64,000 bases of DNA. Origin: Planctomycetia bacterium. Its GTDB lineage: Bacteria > Planctomycetota > Planctomycetia > Pirellulales > PNKZ01. Positions 1 through 10,682 of this stretch are shown in pieces (the first letter of the stretch is position 1; every line of letters starts with the position of its first letter). The position numbers and the translations under genes were made by a program. The stretch covers positions 1 through 64,000 of the forward strand of contig JAIOPP010000034.1 in NCBI GenBank assembly GCA_021413845.1, in the 5' to 3' direction. The notes below the pieces were generated by a model. That model ran no database searches. It saw only the letters and a program-made list of their open reading frames with translations, and was not told the DNA's origin.

Positions 1-636
<636 letters not shown>

Positions 637-1149
637 ATGAAACAAGCCATTTCCGGCGTCAGTCCTGTGGGAGGCGCCGAGTCGACCATCATGACCGTGT
701 GGCCCTCGATGGGACGCACTCCTTTCGGTCAACTCCTAGGGCGACTCTACGGCATTAAAGCCGGCATCGGCAACGTCCTCACCGTCGGCAACCTGATCGC
801 GCTGGCGAGCATCCCGCAGGCCTTGCTCCTGTTTTTCCTGGCCCTCACTCCTTGGGCCTGTCTTCGCTACCGATTGACGAATCGCCGGATCGTCGTCGAG
901 CGAGGCTTCATTGCGCGTGTCGAGAAGGAAGTTTCGCTCGACAACTTCGACACGATCGAGGTCGTCGTCGCGCCGGGCCAAGAGTGGTATCCCTGCGGCA
1001 ACCTCGTCTTCTACAAAGGCAAGGTCGAAACGTTCCGTATCGACGGCATCCCGCACCTCGAAGGCTTTCGGCATACCTGCCTGAACGCGCAACGAGGATT
1101 CGCGGGCGTGAAGAGCGCCGGCGCGAAGAAAAAAGTCGCTGCGAAGTAG
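637..1149 (+). CDS. Bacterial PH-domain membrane protein
   Basis: The 170-residue product has a hydrophobic segment at about residues 45-80 (rich in Ala, Leu and Phe, ending LFFLALTPWACLRY) and then a stretch typical of the bacterial PH domain type 2 (YdbS/YdbT family): YRLTNRRIVVERGFIARVEK followed by SLDNFDTIEVV. Such proteins are membrane-anchored with a small beta-sandwich on the cytoplasmic side; their ligands are generally unknown. The C-terminus is a basic tail ending in KKKVAAK. The start at 637 is an ATG with only a weak upstream purine run. The gene stands alone between the 16S terminator and a convergent gene. Membrane placement is inferred from hydrophobicity; no specific role can be assigned. 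Confidence 0.75.
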   Translation: MKQAISGVSPVGGAESTIMTVWPSMGRTPFGQLLGRLYGIKAGIGNVLTVGNLIALASIPQALLLFFLALTPWACLRYRLTNRRIVVERGFIARVEKEVSLDNFDTIEVVVAPGQEWYPCGNLVFYKGKVETFRIDGIPHLEGFRHTCLNAQRGFAGVKSAGAKKKVAAK

Positions 1150-1188
1150 AAGTAAGCGTTCGCCTACCGCATGTTCGCGGCGGCTCGT

Positions 1189-2004
1189 TTAAAGCCCCGT
1201 CTTGGGATATTCGAGCGGGATCGGCGGCTGCGGCAGATTCAGCGGCGTTGCCTTCTGTGGTGCCGTCTTCAGCGGCATGGCCTTCTGTGGCACTGCCTCT
1301 CGGCTCGGCTCCTCGCGCTCCACAGGCGGTAGCGGCACGATCTTCGCCTGCCCTTCGACAACCGCAGGTTTCTTAGGTGCCGACTCAAGAGCCGTTTTCG
1401 TTTCGCTCGTTTCACCCTCGGCGATCTTCTTCGCGACCGATCCTAATTCCAGCGGCGTTGCCACCGCCGGAGTCGGCTTCGCCTCAGCTTGAGCGCTCGC
1501 CATCTTCTTTTCGACCACAACGGGCTTTTCGAGCGCAGCGGGAACGGCCTTCAGCGGCTTTTCTTTCGTCCCATTTTCTAGGCCAGGCAGATTCACCGGC
1601 ACCAACCGGCCGGCGTCGAGAATTTTCAGCACTTTCGTCGTGCCCGAATCGGTCGGCGTGAGGTCGATCGTCGTGGCGGGCAGCACATGCGGCGCGTAAG
1701 GAATGTTCGCGACCGTCGTCGGCGAAAAGAGTTGTCCCTGCTGCGAGAGGACCGAAGCATACGGCACGATCGGCGTCGGCACGATCTCGATCGCTCGCGT
1801 CGTCGAACCGATCGGGGTCATCCCTGCGCTGGATGAAACGCTGGGTGATGCGAAAGGGACCGCGGCACCGCTGGAATAATTTCGGCCGCTCGAAGAGATT
1901 CCAGTCGGCGCAAAGCTCGGCGGTTCCGTTCCCTTGCAGAACGAGCACGTGCCGATCAGTAGTGCGGCAGCGCCCCATGCGCCGCCATGCGCCCATCGAT
2001 GCAT
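1189..2004 (-). CDS. Hypothetical proline-rich secreted protein, possible lipoprotein
   Basis: The 271-residue product has no recognised domain. The chosen ATG at 2004 has a good ribosome site just upstream (GTGAGGAT, seven to eight bases before the ATG); a TTG 39 bases further out is the longer alternative. The N-terminus MHRWAHGGAWGAAALLIGT followed by CSFC looks like a signal peptide with a possible lipobox cysteine. The remainder is low-complexity, rich in Pro, Ala, Thr, Lys and Glu, with repeated short blocks such as KAMPLKTAPQKATPLNLPQP near the C-terminus, suggesting an extended cell-envelope linker or structural protein. It converges with the PH-domain gene, with 39 bases between the two stops. 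Planctomycetes carry many such proteins with little sequence conservation, so function is unknown. Confidence 0.6.
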   Translation of the reverse strand: MHRWAHGGAWGAAALLIGTCSFCKGTEPPSFAPTGISSSGRNYSSGAAVPFASPSVSSSAGMTPIGSTTRAIEIVPTPIVPYASVLSQQGQLFSPTTVANIPYAPHVLPATTIDLTPTDSGTTKVLKILDAGRLVPVNLPGLENGTKEKPLKAVPAALEKPVVVEKKMASAQAEAKPTPAVATPLELGSVAKKIAEGETSETKTALESAPKKPAVVEGQAKIVPLPPVEREEPSREAVPQKAMPLKTAPQKATPLNLPQPPIPLEYPKTGL

Positions 2005-2345
2005 CAGATCCTCACTCGGCACCGAGGTTATGCTGAGAGCCAACCGACGAAACCCGAGAGAAGCCTTGAGGCCGCGAGCAGGCCCAGGCCGAGTCGACTT
2101 TAAGGTTTTGTCTGGGCACTCCGAGTGCCGCGAAAGGATAGCTCACGATTTCGCGTCGTCAAACCGCCTCGCGGAATTTGCCGATTAAACAGCGTATTCC
2201 CGTCCTGTGTTGCTATCTTTCCCGTCCATTGCGATATTAGAAGGGCTTGCGACCCCTCCTTAGCAAGCTCCTCGCCGAACCCCGCCTAGTCCGTTCTTGC
2301 CTCTTCCGTTGCCCCCTGCCTTTTTGGGTCGGAGTTTTTTTGCCG
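2005..2345. other. Divergent intergenic region, no gene seen
   Basis: This 341-base stretch lies between the starts of the proline-rich protein gene (minus) and the PSCyt1 gene (plus), so it should hold promoters for both. An in-frame TTG at 2247 could extend the PSCyt1 protein by 33 residues, but the ATG at 2346 gives a normal signal peptide. No structured RNA or operator was recognised. Confidence 0.5.
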
Positions 2346-5093
2346 ATGTTTCGCGCAAGGAAAACATTTCGCGCAGCCCAAGCCGCGGCAATCGCGATTT
2401 TTTTCTCGGCCGCGATTTCGGTCGTTGTGCTTTGCGCCGAAGTCTCCTTCGTCTCGGCCGCTGCGCCGGCGGAAAAACTAGTCGCCGCAACTTCTGCGAA
2501 GCAGTCGGGAGTGGCCGGCGAATTGTTTTTTGAGACGTCCGTTCGGCCGATCTTCAAAGCCCATTGCTTTCAATGTCATGGCGAAGAAGACGACGTTCAA
2601 GGTGGGCTCGACATCCGCCTAGTGCGCCTGCTGAAAAAAGGAGGCGAGTCGGGCATCGCTCTGATCGCCGGTGATCACAAAAAAAGTCTGCTCTACGAAC
2701 GACTCGCCGCCGGCGAAATGCCTCCCGGCGAAAAGAAACTTTCCGCACAGGAACTCGCAACCGTCGCCCGCTGGATCGACGCCGGTGCCCGAACCGCCAA
2801 ACCGGAGCCGCAGCAAGTCTCCGAGATCACGGATGAAGATCGCAACTTCTGGTCCTTCCGTCCGATTCACCGTCCCGCCGTGCCTGCGATCGCATCTACC
2901 GCAAAATCAAAAGTCCGTACTCCGATCGATGCGTTTCTGCTGACCGAACTGGCGCGCAACGGCCTCTCGTTCTCTGCCGAAGCCGATCGCCGCACGCTCA
3001 TTCGTCGCTTGTATTTCGACTTAATCGGCCTGCCGCCGACGCCCGCAGAGGTTGCCGCGTTCGTCGCCGACGAAAGCCCGACCGCTTACGAAGCGCTCGT
3101 CGATCGGTTGCTCGCCTCGCCGCACTACGGCGAGCGCTGGGGCCGGCATTGGCTCGACGTCGCCGGCTACGCCGATAGCGACGGTTACACCCCGCTCGAT
3201 CCGGTGCGCAAGTATGCCTACAAGTATCGCGACTACGTGATTCGAGCCTTCAACGCCGACAAGCCTTGGAACGAGTTCATCGTCGAGCAGCTTGCCGGCG
3301 ATGAGTTGATTGCGCCGCCGTACGCCGAGCGCACTCCGGCCGAGTTGGAAAAGCTCGTCGCAACGGGCTTTTTACGGATGGGGCCCGACGGTACGGCCGA
3401 CACGTCCGTCGATCAAGCCCTGGCCCGCAACGATGTCGTCGCCGAGACGATCAAGATCGCTTCGACTTCGCTGTTGGGCCTCTCGGTCGGTTGCGCCCAG
3501 TGCCACAATCATCGTTACGATCCGATCTCGCAGGCCGATTACTATCGCCTTCGCGCGATCTTCGAGCCGGCATACGACGTCAAGAATTGGCGCGCTCCGC
3601 AGAGCCGCCTCGTTCCCTTGATGACTGCCGCAGAACGCGACCTCGCCGCGAAGATCGACGCCGAGATCGCGGCGATCAACAGCGAGCGCGCCGCGGAACT
3701 CAAGAAGATCGTGGCGGAGTATTTCGAAATCGAAGTCGCGAAAGTGCCGGAAGGGGTGCGTAGCGCGCTTCGTGCGGCACACGCGGTGCCGGCCGGAAAG
3801 CGAACGCCCGAGCAAAAGAAACTATTCGCCGAGTACCCAGCAGCCGATGTGCATCCCGGCTCCGTCCTCCTCTTCGATGTGAAGCGGTTGCGCGCGTTCG
3901 ATAAGATCTACGATGATCGGATCGTCGTGAAGAAAGGCGAACGCCCGACGGAAGAATTCGTCCACGCCCTCACCGAGCAGCCCGGCAATATCCCCGCGAC
4001 GTTCCTTTTTTTTCGCGGCGATCACAACGCGCCGCGGCAATCGCTGAAGCCGCGCGAGCTCTCGGTACTGAGCGAGGAAAACTCCGGCGCGATCCCTGAA
4101 AAGAATCCTGCAATTGCGTCGACCGGTCGGCGATTAGCCTATGCTCGGCATCTCGTCGACGGCCGGCATCCGCTCACGGCGCGCGTGTTGGTGAATCGCT
4201 TTTGGATGCACCATTTCGGGCGAGGCATCGTTGCCTCGCCGGCCGATTTCGGTTTTGCCGGCGAACGCCCGACCCACCCCGATTTGCTCGATTGGCTCGC
4301 GTCGGAATTCATGGCCGGCGGTTGGCGGTTGAAGTCGCTGCACCGGACGATGCTCCTTTCGGCTGCGTATCGGCAGTCCTCGGCCCACTCGCCGGCCCTC
4401 GATGCGGTCGATCCCGATAATCGCCTGCTCGGCCGGATGAACGTTCGCCGGCTCGAGGCCGAGATCCTGCGCGATTGCGTCCTCAGCGTGTCGGGAAGCT
4501 TGAATCGTAAAGCATTCGGCCCGGCTGTTCCTGTGACACCGGATGAAATCGGCCAAGTGATTCTCGGCATCGACAATCGAGACGGTGCGGGGCGCTTCAA
4601 GGGAAAGCAAAATTCGATCGGCGACGAAGCCTATCGCCGTAGCATCTACATTCAAGTTCGTCGCACGCTTCCGCTCGGGATGTTGGAGACGTTCGACGCT
4701 CCGACGATGACCCCCAATTGCGAGGTCCGCGCCGTGTCGACGGTTGCTCCGCAATCGCTGCTTTTCATGAACAACGAATTCATCGTCACGCAGTCCGAAG
4801 TCTTCGCCCGACGTTTGCAGACGGCCGCTCCCGACGACCTCGCGGCGCAAGTGAAGTTCGGCTGGCTCGCAGCATTCGGCGTGGCGCCGACCAATGCTCA
4901 ATTGCAGGAAGCGGTCGCCTTCGTGAAAGCGCAGCTCTCGCAGTTCTCGATCGCCGCTGCCGCGGCACCCAAGGCGGGAGCGAAGCCGGCTCCCGTCGTC
5001 GAGCCGGTTCGAGTGCCGAGCCCAAGCGAACGGGCTCTCGCCTCGTATTGCCAAGCGTTGCTCAGCGCCAATGGTTTCTTGTACGTGGATTAA
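2346..5093 (+). CDS. PSCyt1/DUF1549/DUF1553 planctomycete cytochrome-type protein
   Basis: This 915-residue secreted protein has the family's three-part plan. After a signal peptide (residues 1-38, basic start then a long Ala/Ile/Val core) comes a C-type cytochrome domain with the haem motif C74-F-Q-C77-H78 (PSCyt1), then DUF1549 from about residue 190 ([18 protein letters not shown] onwards) and DUF1553 from about residue 595 ([20 protein letters not shown]). The ATG at 2346 is preferred over an upstream in-frame TTG because it opens the signal peptide and has GGAG 11 bases before it. These proteins are almost confined to Planctomycetes and relatives, occur in tens of copies per genome, and are usually paired with a DUF1501 gene, as here with three bases between. 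They are suspected to act in periplasmic polysaccharide breakdown, but the reaction is unproven. Confidence 0.93.
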   Translation: MFRARKTFRAAQAAAIAIFFSAAISVVVLCAEVSFVSAAAPAEKLVAATSAKQSGVAGELFFETSVRPIFKAHCFQCHGEEDDVQGGLDIRLVRLLKKGGESGIALIAGDHKKSLLYERLAAGEMPPGEKKLSAQELATVARWIDAGARTAKPEPQQVSEITDEDRNFWSFRPIHRPAVPAIASTAKSKVRTPIDAFLLTELARNGLSFSAEADRRTLIRRLYFDLIGLPPTPAEVAAFVADESPTAYEALVDRLLASPHYGERWGRHWLDVAGYADSDGYTPLDPVRKYAYKYRDYVIRAFNADKPWNEFIVEQLAGDELIAPPYAERTPAELEKLVATGFLRMGPDGTADTSVDQALARNDVVAETIKIASTSLLGLSVGCAQCHNHRYDPISQADYYRLRAIFEPAYDVKNWRAPQSRLVPLMTAAERDLAAKIDAEIAAINSERAAELKKIVAEYFEIEVAKVPEGVRSALRAAHAVPAGKRTPEQKKLFAEYPAADVHPGSVLLFDVKRLRAFDKIYDDRIVVKKGERPTEEFVHALTEQPGNIPATFLFFRGDHNAPRQSLKPRELSVLSEENSGAIPEKNPAIASTGRRLAYARHLVDGRHPLTARVLVNRFWMHHFGRGIVASPADFGFAGERPTHPDLLDWLASEFMAGGWRLKSLHRTMLLSAAYRQSSAHSPALDAVDPDNRLLGRMNVRRLEAEILRDCVLSVSGSLNRKAFGPAVPVTPDEIGQVILGIDNRDGAGRFKGKQNSIGDEAYRRSIYIQVRRTLPLGMLETFDAPTMTPNCEVRAVSTVAPQSLLFMNNEFIVTQSEVFARRLQTAAPDDLAAQVKFGWLAAFGVAPTNAQLQEAVAFVKAQLSQFSIAAAAAPKAGAKPAPVVEPVRVPSPSERALASYCQALLSANGFLYVD

Positions 5094-5096
5094 GCC

Positions 5097-6557
5097 ATGA
5101 ATAACGACACGCAATCGCAATCGTCGCGCCGTCACTTCCTCGCTTCGCAAGCGATGGGGATCGGCGGCGTTGCGCTCGCGTGGCTCGTCGAACAGGAGCG
5201 CGCACTGGCCGAGCCCGCCAAGCCGGCACTTGTCCGACCGACGTTCGATGTCGCTCCGAAAGCTCCTCGCCATGCGCCGCAAGCGACGGCGATGATCTCG
5301 CTCTTCATGCAAGGAGGACCGAGCCATGTCGATCTTTGCGACCCTAAGCCGGAGTTGCAAAAGCGGCATCTCGAAAAATACTCCGGTGAGTTGAAGTTCG
5401 ACAATCCGCCCGAAGCGAGCGCTAAGCTGTTTGCGTCGCCGTGGAAGTTCCGCAAGCATGGTCGGTGCGGCATGGAGCTCAGTGAGCTTCTGCCGGGCCT
5501 CGCCGAAGTGGTCGACGATATCACGCTCATTCGTTCGATGAGGACCGGCGTAAACAACCATGCCGCCGGCATGCGGGCCTTAAACTCCGGCGGCATTCAG
5601 CCGGGCCGGCCATCGCTTGGGTCGTGGTGTGCCTATGGCCTCGGTACGGAAAATCGCGAGCTTCCGGCCTACCTCGTGCTCACCGATCCGGAAGGGGTGC
5701 CGGTCGACGGGATCAACAATTGGGCCAACGGATACCTGCCGGCGATCTATCAGGGAACCGTCATTCGTCCGCAAGAGCCGCGGATCTTGAACCTCGATCC
5801 CCCGCCGCATCTCGCAGGCGTGCCGCAAGAAAAGTTCTTGTCGTATTTAGATCGCTTGAATCGCGAGCACTTCGCCGAGCGACCGGGAGAACACGATCTC
5901 GCCGCCCGCATCGCCGGCTACGAGCTCGCGGCACGGATGCAAGTCGCCGCGAAAGAGGCGCTCGATCTTTCGCAAGAGTCGGCGGCGATGCACAAGCTCT
6001 ACGGGCTCGACCAACCCGAGACTCGCGACTTCGGCTCGCGTTGCCTCATCGCCAGGCGGCTCGTCGAGCGAGGCGTTCGCTTCGTGCAGATCTGTACGGG
6101 CAACCAGCATTGGGACAACCACAACGCCATCGTGAAGCGATTGCCGGCCGTTTGCAAACGGGTCGACGTTCCCTCGGCGGCGCTTGTGAAAGATCTCAAG
6201 AGCCGGGGCTTGCTGGAAACGACTCTGGTGCAGTGGGGAGGCGAAATGGGGCGCCTACCCGTGATTCAAAACGAAAAGAACATCGGCCGCGATCACAACA
6301 CTTACGGATTCAGCATGTGGATGGCCGGCGGCGGCGTGCGCGGCGGGCATGTGCACGGCGCGACCGACGACTTCGGCCATCATGCCGTGCAAGATCCCGT
6401 CTCGCACAACGAATACCTCGCCACGCTGATGCACTTGCTCGGCCTCGACCCGCAGAAGCTGAACTTCACACGCCCGAGCGGCCCGAACTCGCTGATCGAC
6501 ACGCCGACGGCGCGCGTGGTGAAAGAGATCCTGACGAAACCGGAATGGGTCGCTTAA
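5097..6557 (+). CDS. DUF1501 protein with Tat signal
   Basis: The 486-residue protein starts three bases after the PSCyt1 stop, so the two are one operon. Its N-terminus has a twin-arginine-type signal (SRRHFLASQAMGIGG) ending near residue 39. The body matches the DUF1501 family, which has an alkaline-phosphatase/sulfatase-like fold: the early metal-site region MISLFMQGGPSHVDLCDPKP and the later QWGGEMGRLP, GRDHNTYGFSMWMAGGG and HDNHN-type histidine clusters are all present. The family partners DUF1549/DUF1553 proteins throughout Planctomycetes; a joint role in periplasmic hydrolysis of sulfated or complex glycans is an inference. The stop codon lies two bases before a palindromic repeat that may act as the operon's 3' end. 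Confidence 0.92.
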   Translation: MNNDTQSQSSRRHFLASQAMGIGGVALAWLVEQERALAEPAKPALVRPTFDVAPKAPRHAPQATAMISLFMQGGPSHVDLCDPKPELQKRHLEKYSGELKFDNPPEASAKLFASPWKFRKHGRCGMELSELLPGLAEVVDDITLIRSMRTGVNNHAAGMRALNSGGIQPGRPSLGSWCAYGLGTENRELPAYLVLTDPEGVPVDGINNWANGYLPAIYQGTVIRPQEPRILNLDPPPHLAGVPQEKFLSYLDRLNREHFAERPGEHDLAARIAGYELAARMQVAAKEALDLSQESAAMHKLYGLDQPETRDFGSRCLIARRLVERGVRFVQICTGNQHWDNHNAIVKRLPAVCKRVDVPSAALVKDLKSRGLLETTLVQWGGEMGRLPVIQNEKNIGRDHNTYGFSMWMAGGGVRGGHVHGATDDFGHHAVQDPVSHNEYLATLMHLLGLDPQKLNFTRPSGPNSLIDTPTARVVKEILTKPEWVA

Positions 6558-6559
6558 AC

Positions 6560-6679
6560 CCTTCTCCCCGGCGGGAGAAGGTGGCGACGAAGTCGCCGGA
6601 TGAGGGGTGGAGCGAATGGAGTTGCGATGTGGTTATGTAATTCAGCCCCTCACCCCGGCCCTCTCCCGGCGGGAGAGGG
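6560..6679. repeat. Pair of REP-like palindromes between convergent genes
   Basis: Two related hairpins fill the gap between a convergent pair. The first (6560-6581) has arms CCTTCTCCC / GGGAGAAGG and is followed by GGCGACGAAGTCGCC and GGATGAGGGG. The second (6659-6679) has arms CCCTCTCCC / GGGAGAGGG and is preceded by CCCCTCACCCC. A further copy of the first type, inverted, lies at 21231-21280. They have the look of dispersed extragenic palindromes and could also limit transcriptional read-through from either side. Confidence 0.8.
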
Positions 6680-6688
6680 AGCTGTCGA

Positions 6689-7660
6689 TCACACTGCAGA
6701 TCGTGAAGCTGCCGGGCCGCGTCTTGCGATCGCCGCGTCGATTTCCGCCAGATCGCTTTTCGACAATTCGAAGTCGAGTGCGCCGGCGTTTTCGAGAATC
6801 TGATCCGGGCGCTTCGCTCCGACGAGCGCGACCGTGATGCCCGGCTGGGCGATCGTCCACGCGAGGACGAGTTCCGATAACGTCCGGCCGTGCCTGGCGG
6901 CGATCGGTCGGAGCTCATCGAGAAAGTCGTGTGTCTTGGCGAACTCGTCGCCGCGAAACATCGGGTACTTCGGCCGGCCGTCGCCGGGAGCAAACACATG
7001 CTCGCGCCCGAGCTTGCCGGCGAGCAAGCCTTTCATGAGCGGCCAGTAGACGCAGAGGGCGACGTCGTGCTCCAGGCACCACGGCCGCACCTCGGCTTCG
7101 ATCTCGCGCTGCAGCATGTTGTAGTGCGGCTGCACCGCCGCGACCGGACAGACCGACGTAAACGCTTGCAACTGCGCGAGGGAAACATTCGAGACCCCCA
7201 CCGCGCGTGTCTTTCCCTCTTCCATTAAGCGCCGCAACTCGCCGGCCGATTCCTCGATCGGCGTGCCGGGGTCGGGGGAGTGCAGATAGAGCAGCTCAAC
7301 GCGATCGGTCCCGAGCCGGCTTAGGCTTTTTTCGCAATTTCGGCGTAGCGCTCGAGGGCTGCCGTCTTTCGCTTGCTTGCCGTCGGCATCCCAATAGATG
7401 CCCCCTTTCGTAGCGATCACGACTTCCTCGCGGCGCGTTCCCAGCGCGCGACGAATCAGCGTCTCGCTTTCGCCGTGCGCCCCGTAGCAATAGGCGGTAT
7501 CGAGAAAATTGATTCCTGCATCGAGCGCCGCGGCCAGAGTTGCCAAGCTGTTTTCTTCAGTAACATTCAGGCTCGTCATTCCCGCGATTGGCCAGCAGCC
7601 CATCGCGATCGGCGAGACGAAGAGATCGGTATTTCCAAGGCGACGATGCGGGAGCGGCAT
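6689..7660 (-). CDS. Aldo/keto reductase
   Basis: The 323-residue product is a normal-length aldo/keto reductase with a TIM-barrel pattern. Catalytic positions are visible: Asp in NFLDTAYCYG with the Tyr shortly after, Lys in VVIATKGGIYW, and His in LLYLHSPDPG. Further family marks are AVGVSNVSLAQLQ and the C-terminal LVGAKRPDQILEN region, which binds NADP. The start is the ATG at 7660 (MPLPHRRLGN), where homology to the family begins; the same frame stays open for another 1.2 kb upstream, but that is the antisense of the glucosidase gene. The substrate cannot be told from sequence. It is divergent from the glucosidase gene, with 243 bases between. Confidence 0.9.
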   Translation of the reverse strand: MPLPHRRLGNTDLFVSPIAMGCWPIAGMTSLNVTEENSLATLAAALDAGINFLDTAYCYGAHGESETLIRRALGTRREEVVIATKGGIYWDADGKQAKDGSPRALRRNCEKSLSRLGTDRVELLYLHSPDPGTPIEESAGELRRLMEEGKTRAVGVSNVSLAQLQAFTSVCPVAAVQPHYNMLQREIEAEVRPWCLEHDVALCVYWPLMKGLLAGKLGREHVFAPGDGRPKYPMFRGDEFAKTHDFLDELRPIAARHGRTLSELVLAWTIAQPGITVALVGAKRPDQILENAGALDFELSKSDLAEIDAAIARRGPAASRSAV

Positions 7661-7903
7661 AGGAATGGATTCGCGGTTGCGAATTACGGCGGTGGTAAGC
7701 GAGCGAGAGTTTTCCGAAGAATTGAGTTTCCGCGAGCGCGGGCCGCGCGTAAAGGGGCGCGTCGTCCTCGTCGCACACTCGCAAATCGTTGCGGCGTAGG
7801 CTAAAACGATTGGTTCCGGCGAGGTCGGCCGCGGTTTTACTTTGCTACACAATCCGTCGACCGGCTTCGTCGCTGCGCGATTCCCACTCCCTGCTTGAGC
7901 ATC

Positions 7904-10600
7904 ATGCCGAACAACTTCACCAAAGAACACAATCGCCTTGCCGAGCACGATTCGCGGGCCGTCGATTGGAAGCAGTGGGGGCCGTACGTCGCGGAGCGCG
8001 CTTGGGGGACCGTTCGTGAAGATTACAGCGAAGACGGCCGCGCCTGGGAATCGTTTCCGCACGACCATGCGCGCAGCCGCGCCTATCGTTGGAACGAAGA
8101 TGGACTCGCCGGCGTTTGCAATCGTTACCAAAACATCTGCATGGCGCTCGGCTTGTGGAACGGCAAAGATCCGATCCTCAAAGAGCGCCTCTTCGGCCTG
8201 ACTGGGCCCGAGGGGAACCACGGCGAGGATGTGAAGGAGTACTACTTCTACCTCGATAACGTGCCGACCCACTCGTACATGAAATATCTGTACAAGTATC
8301 CGCAGGTCGAGTATCCGTATGCGAAGCTCGTCGACGCGAATCGGAAGCAAGGGCGCGACAAGCCCGAAGTCGAACTGCTCGACTTGCTCGGCGACACCTT
8401 CAAGACGAACCGCTACTTCGACGTCACGGTCGAGTATGCGAAGGCCGATGAAGAAGACGTGCTCTGTCGGATCACGGTCGAGAATCGCGGGCCCGAGGCC
8501 GCGCCGCTTCATATCTTGCCGCAACTCTGGTATCGCAATACTTGGTCGTGGGGATACGACAGCACCCGCCCGACGATCCGCGCGATCGGCGAACGGGTCG
8601 CCGAGACCGAGCATCGGCATCTCGGCAAGCGCTGGTGGTACGTCGATGCGCCGACCATGCCTGCCGGTCCGCCCGCGTCGGGGCAAGACGGCAGCGCTCC
8701 GATGCGGCTCATGTTCACCGAAAACGACACGAATCGGCAGCGGCTCTACGGCAAAAAGAACGCGATGCCGTATGTGAAGGATGCGTTTCACGAAGCCGTT
8801 TGTCGCGGCAAGCTCGAAGCGTTGAACCCGGCTCGCAAGGGAACGAAAGCGGCGGCGCATTTTCAAGTCGTGTTGCCGCCAGGCGGGAAGTATGTGGTGC
8901 AAACGCGGTTATCGCCGCGGCAAGTCGACGCTCCGTTCGCCGATTTCGATGCCGTCTTCGATGCCCGCCGCAACGAAGCCGATGCGTTTTACGATGCCGT
9001 CGGTTGCCCCGGGCTCGATGCCGATCAAAAGCGCGTCGAGCGGCAGGCGTATGCCGGGCTGTTGTGGACGAAGCAGTTCTACCACTACAGCGTCGAACTC
9101 TGGCTCGACGGCGATCCCGTCGGTCCGCGCTCGCCCGAGTCGGCCGAGCACATGCGCAACCACCAGTGGCGGCACATGTACAACCTCGACATCATTTCGA
9201 TGCCGGACAAATGGGAGTATCCGTGGTACGCCGCTTGGGACTTGGCGTACCACTGCTTGCCGCTGGCGCAGATCGATCCCAAGTTCGCGAAACGGCAACT
9301 CATGCTGATGCTGCGCGAATGGTATATGCATCCCAACGGCCAGATGCCGGCCTACGAGTGGAACTTCTCCGACGTCAATCCGCCGGTCCATGCCTGGGCC
9401 TGTTGGCGCGTCTATAAAATCTCGCGCAACATCACGGGCGAAGCCGATACGCGCTGGCTCGAAGAGGTGTTTCAAAAGCTGCTGTTGAACTTCACCTGGT
9501 GGGTCAATCGCAAAGATCGCGACGGGGCCAACGTGTTCGAAGGGGGTTTCCTCGGGCTCGATAATATCGGGGTGTTCGATCGGAGCTCGTTGCTTGCCGG
9601 GCGCTACATCGAGCAAGCCGACGGCACCGCTTGGATGGGAATGTACTGTCTGAACATGCTCGCCATTGCGCTCGAGCTCGCGCGCACCCGGCCGGCTTAC
9701 GAGAGCATCGCCACGAAGTTCTTCGAGCACTTCATCTACATCGCCAACGCGATCAACGCCCCGATCGAAGAGCAGGGCTTGTGGGACGCGGAAGACGGCT
9801 TCTTTTACGACAAGCTGCACCTTCCCGAAGGCACGGCCGTGCCGCTGAAATTGCGGTCGTTCGTCGGGCTCATTCCGCTATTCGCCGTCGAAACGATCGA
9901 GCCGGATCTCTTGGAGATGCTGCCGAACTTTCGTCGCCGCATGGAGTGGTTCATCAAGTACCGCCCGAAGCTCACCGCCGCGGTCGCTTCGCTTACCGAA
10001 CCGGGCGAGAACGGCCGGCTTCTGCTCACGATCGTCGATCGCTACAAGCTCGAACGGATCTTGCCGCGCATGTTCGATCCTTCGCAATTCCTCTCCGAGT
10101 TCGGGCTCCGTTCCTTGTCGCATCAGATGGCGACGGAACCGTTCGTGTTTAAGAACGGCACCGAACAAATCCGAGTCGATTACGAGCCCGGCGAGTCGCG
10201 CAGCGATATGTTCGGGGGCAATTCCAACTGGCGCGGGCCGATTTGGTTCCCGGTCAACTACTTGATGATCGAGTCGCTTGAGAAGTACCATCACTACTTC
10301 GGCGACACGCTGAAAGTGGAATCGCCGCGCTACTCGGGCGTCTGGATGAACTTGCAGGATGCAGCGAAGGAGCTCTCCCGGCGGATGTGTTCGCTATTTC
10401 TGCGCGACGAAAAGGCCGGCGGCCGACGAGCCGTGTTCGGCGACGTAGAACTGTTTCAGAAGAGTCCCGAGTGGCGCGATCACATTCCGTTTTACGAATA
10501 CTTTCACGGCGAGACGGGACGCGGTATGGGAGCCAGCCATCAGACGGGTTGGACGGCGCTCGTGGCCCGCATGCTTAGCGCGATCGTGCCGGAAAAGTAA
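7904..10600 (+). CDS. GH63-type glucosidase (MGH1-like glycoside hydrolase)
   Basis: The product of 898 residues begins with EHNRLAEHDSRAVDWKQWGP and continues with VREDYSEDGRAWESFPHDHA, a start seen in large cytosolic glucosidases of the MGH1-like/GH63 group. The second half is an (alpha/alpha)6-barrel-like region with QWRHMYNLDIISMPDKWEYP, AWDLAYHCLPLAQIDPKFA and ANVFEGGFLGLDNIGVFDRS. There is no signal peptide, so it should act in the cytoplasm on an alpha-linked oligosaccharide such as a glucosylglycerate-type compatible solute or a storage glucan; the exact substrate is unknown. The ATG at 7904 is used; an in-frame TTG nine bases upstream is an alternative. A short spacer separates it from the methyltransferase gene on the same strand. 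Confidence 0.85.
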   Translation: MPNNFTKEHNRLAEHDSRAVDWKQWGPYVAERAWGTVREDYSEDGRAWESFPHDHARSRAYRWNEDGLAGVCNRYQNICMALGLWNGKDPILKERLFGLTGPEGNHGEDVKEYYFYLDNVPTHSYMKYLYKYPQVEYPYAKLVDANRKQGRDKPEVELLDLLGDTFKTNRYFDVTVEYAKADEEDVLCRITVENRGPEAAPLHILPQLWYRNTWSWGYDSTRPTIRAIGERVAETEHRHLGKRWWYVDAPTMPAGPPASGQDGSAPMRLMFTENDTNRQRLYGKKNAMPYVKDAFHEAVCRGKLEALNPARKGTKAAAHFQVVLPPGGKYVVQTRLSPRQVDAPFADFDAVFDARRNEADAFYDAVGCPGLDADQKRVERQAYAGLLWTKQFYHYSVELWLDGDPVGPRSPESAEHMRNHQWRHMYNLDIISMPDKWEYPWYAAWDLAYHCLPLAQIDPKFAKRQLMLMLREWYMHPNGQMPAYEWNFSDVNPPVHAWACWRVYKISRNITGEADTRWLEEVFQKLLLNFTWWVNRKDRDGANVFEGGFLGLDNIGVFDRSSLLAGRYIEQADGTAWMGMYCLNMLAIALELARTRPAYESIATKFFEHFIYIANAINAPIEEQGLWDAEDGFFYDKLHLPEGTAVPLKLRSFVGLIPLFAVETIEPDLLEMLPNFRRRMEWFIKYRPKLTAAVASLTEPGENGRLLLTIVDRYKLERILPRMFDPSQFLSEFGLRSLSHQMATEPFVFKNGTEQIRVDYEPGESRSDMFGGNSNWRGPIWFPVNYLMIESLEKYHHYFGDTLKVESPRYSGVWMNLQDAAKELSRRMCSLFLRDEKAGGRRAVFGDVELFQKSPEWRDHIPFYEYFHGETGRGMGASHQTGWTALVARMLSAIVPEK

Positions 10601-10682
10601 CGGCTTCGAGAAGATAGCGACGGACGGTCGGTGTGCGTAGGCGGTGCGAAGAGGCGGCTCGTAACGTAAGGAATGTCCGAGC

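Noticed and set aside
7661-8902. Upstream extension of the aldo/keto reductase frame by about 410 codons
   Set aside because: The extension overlaps the glucosidase gene in antisense and shows no domain; family homology starts at the ATG at 7660.
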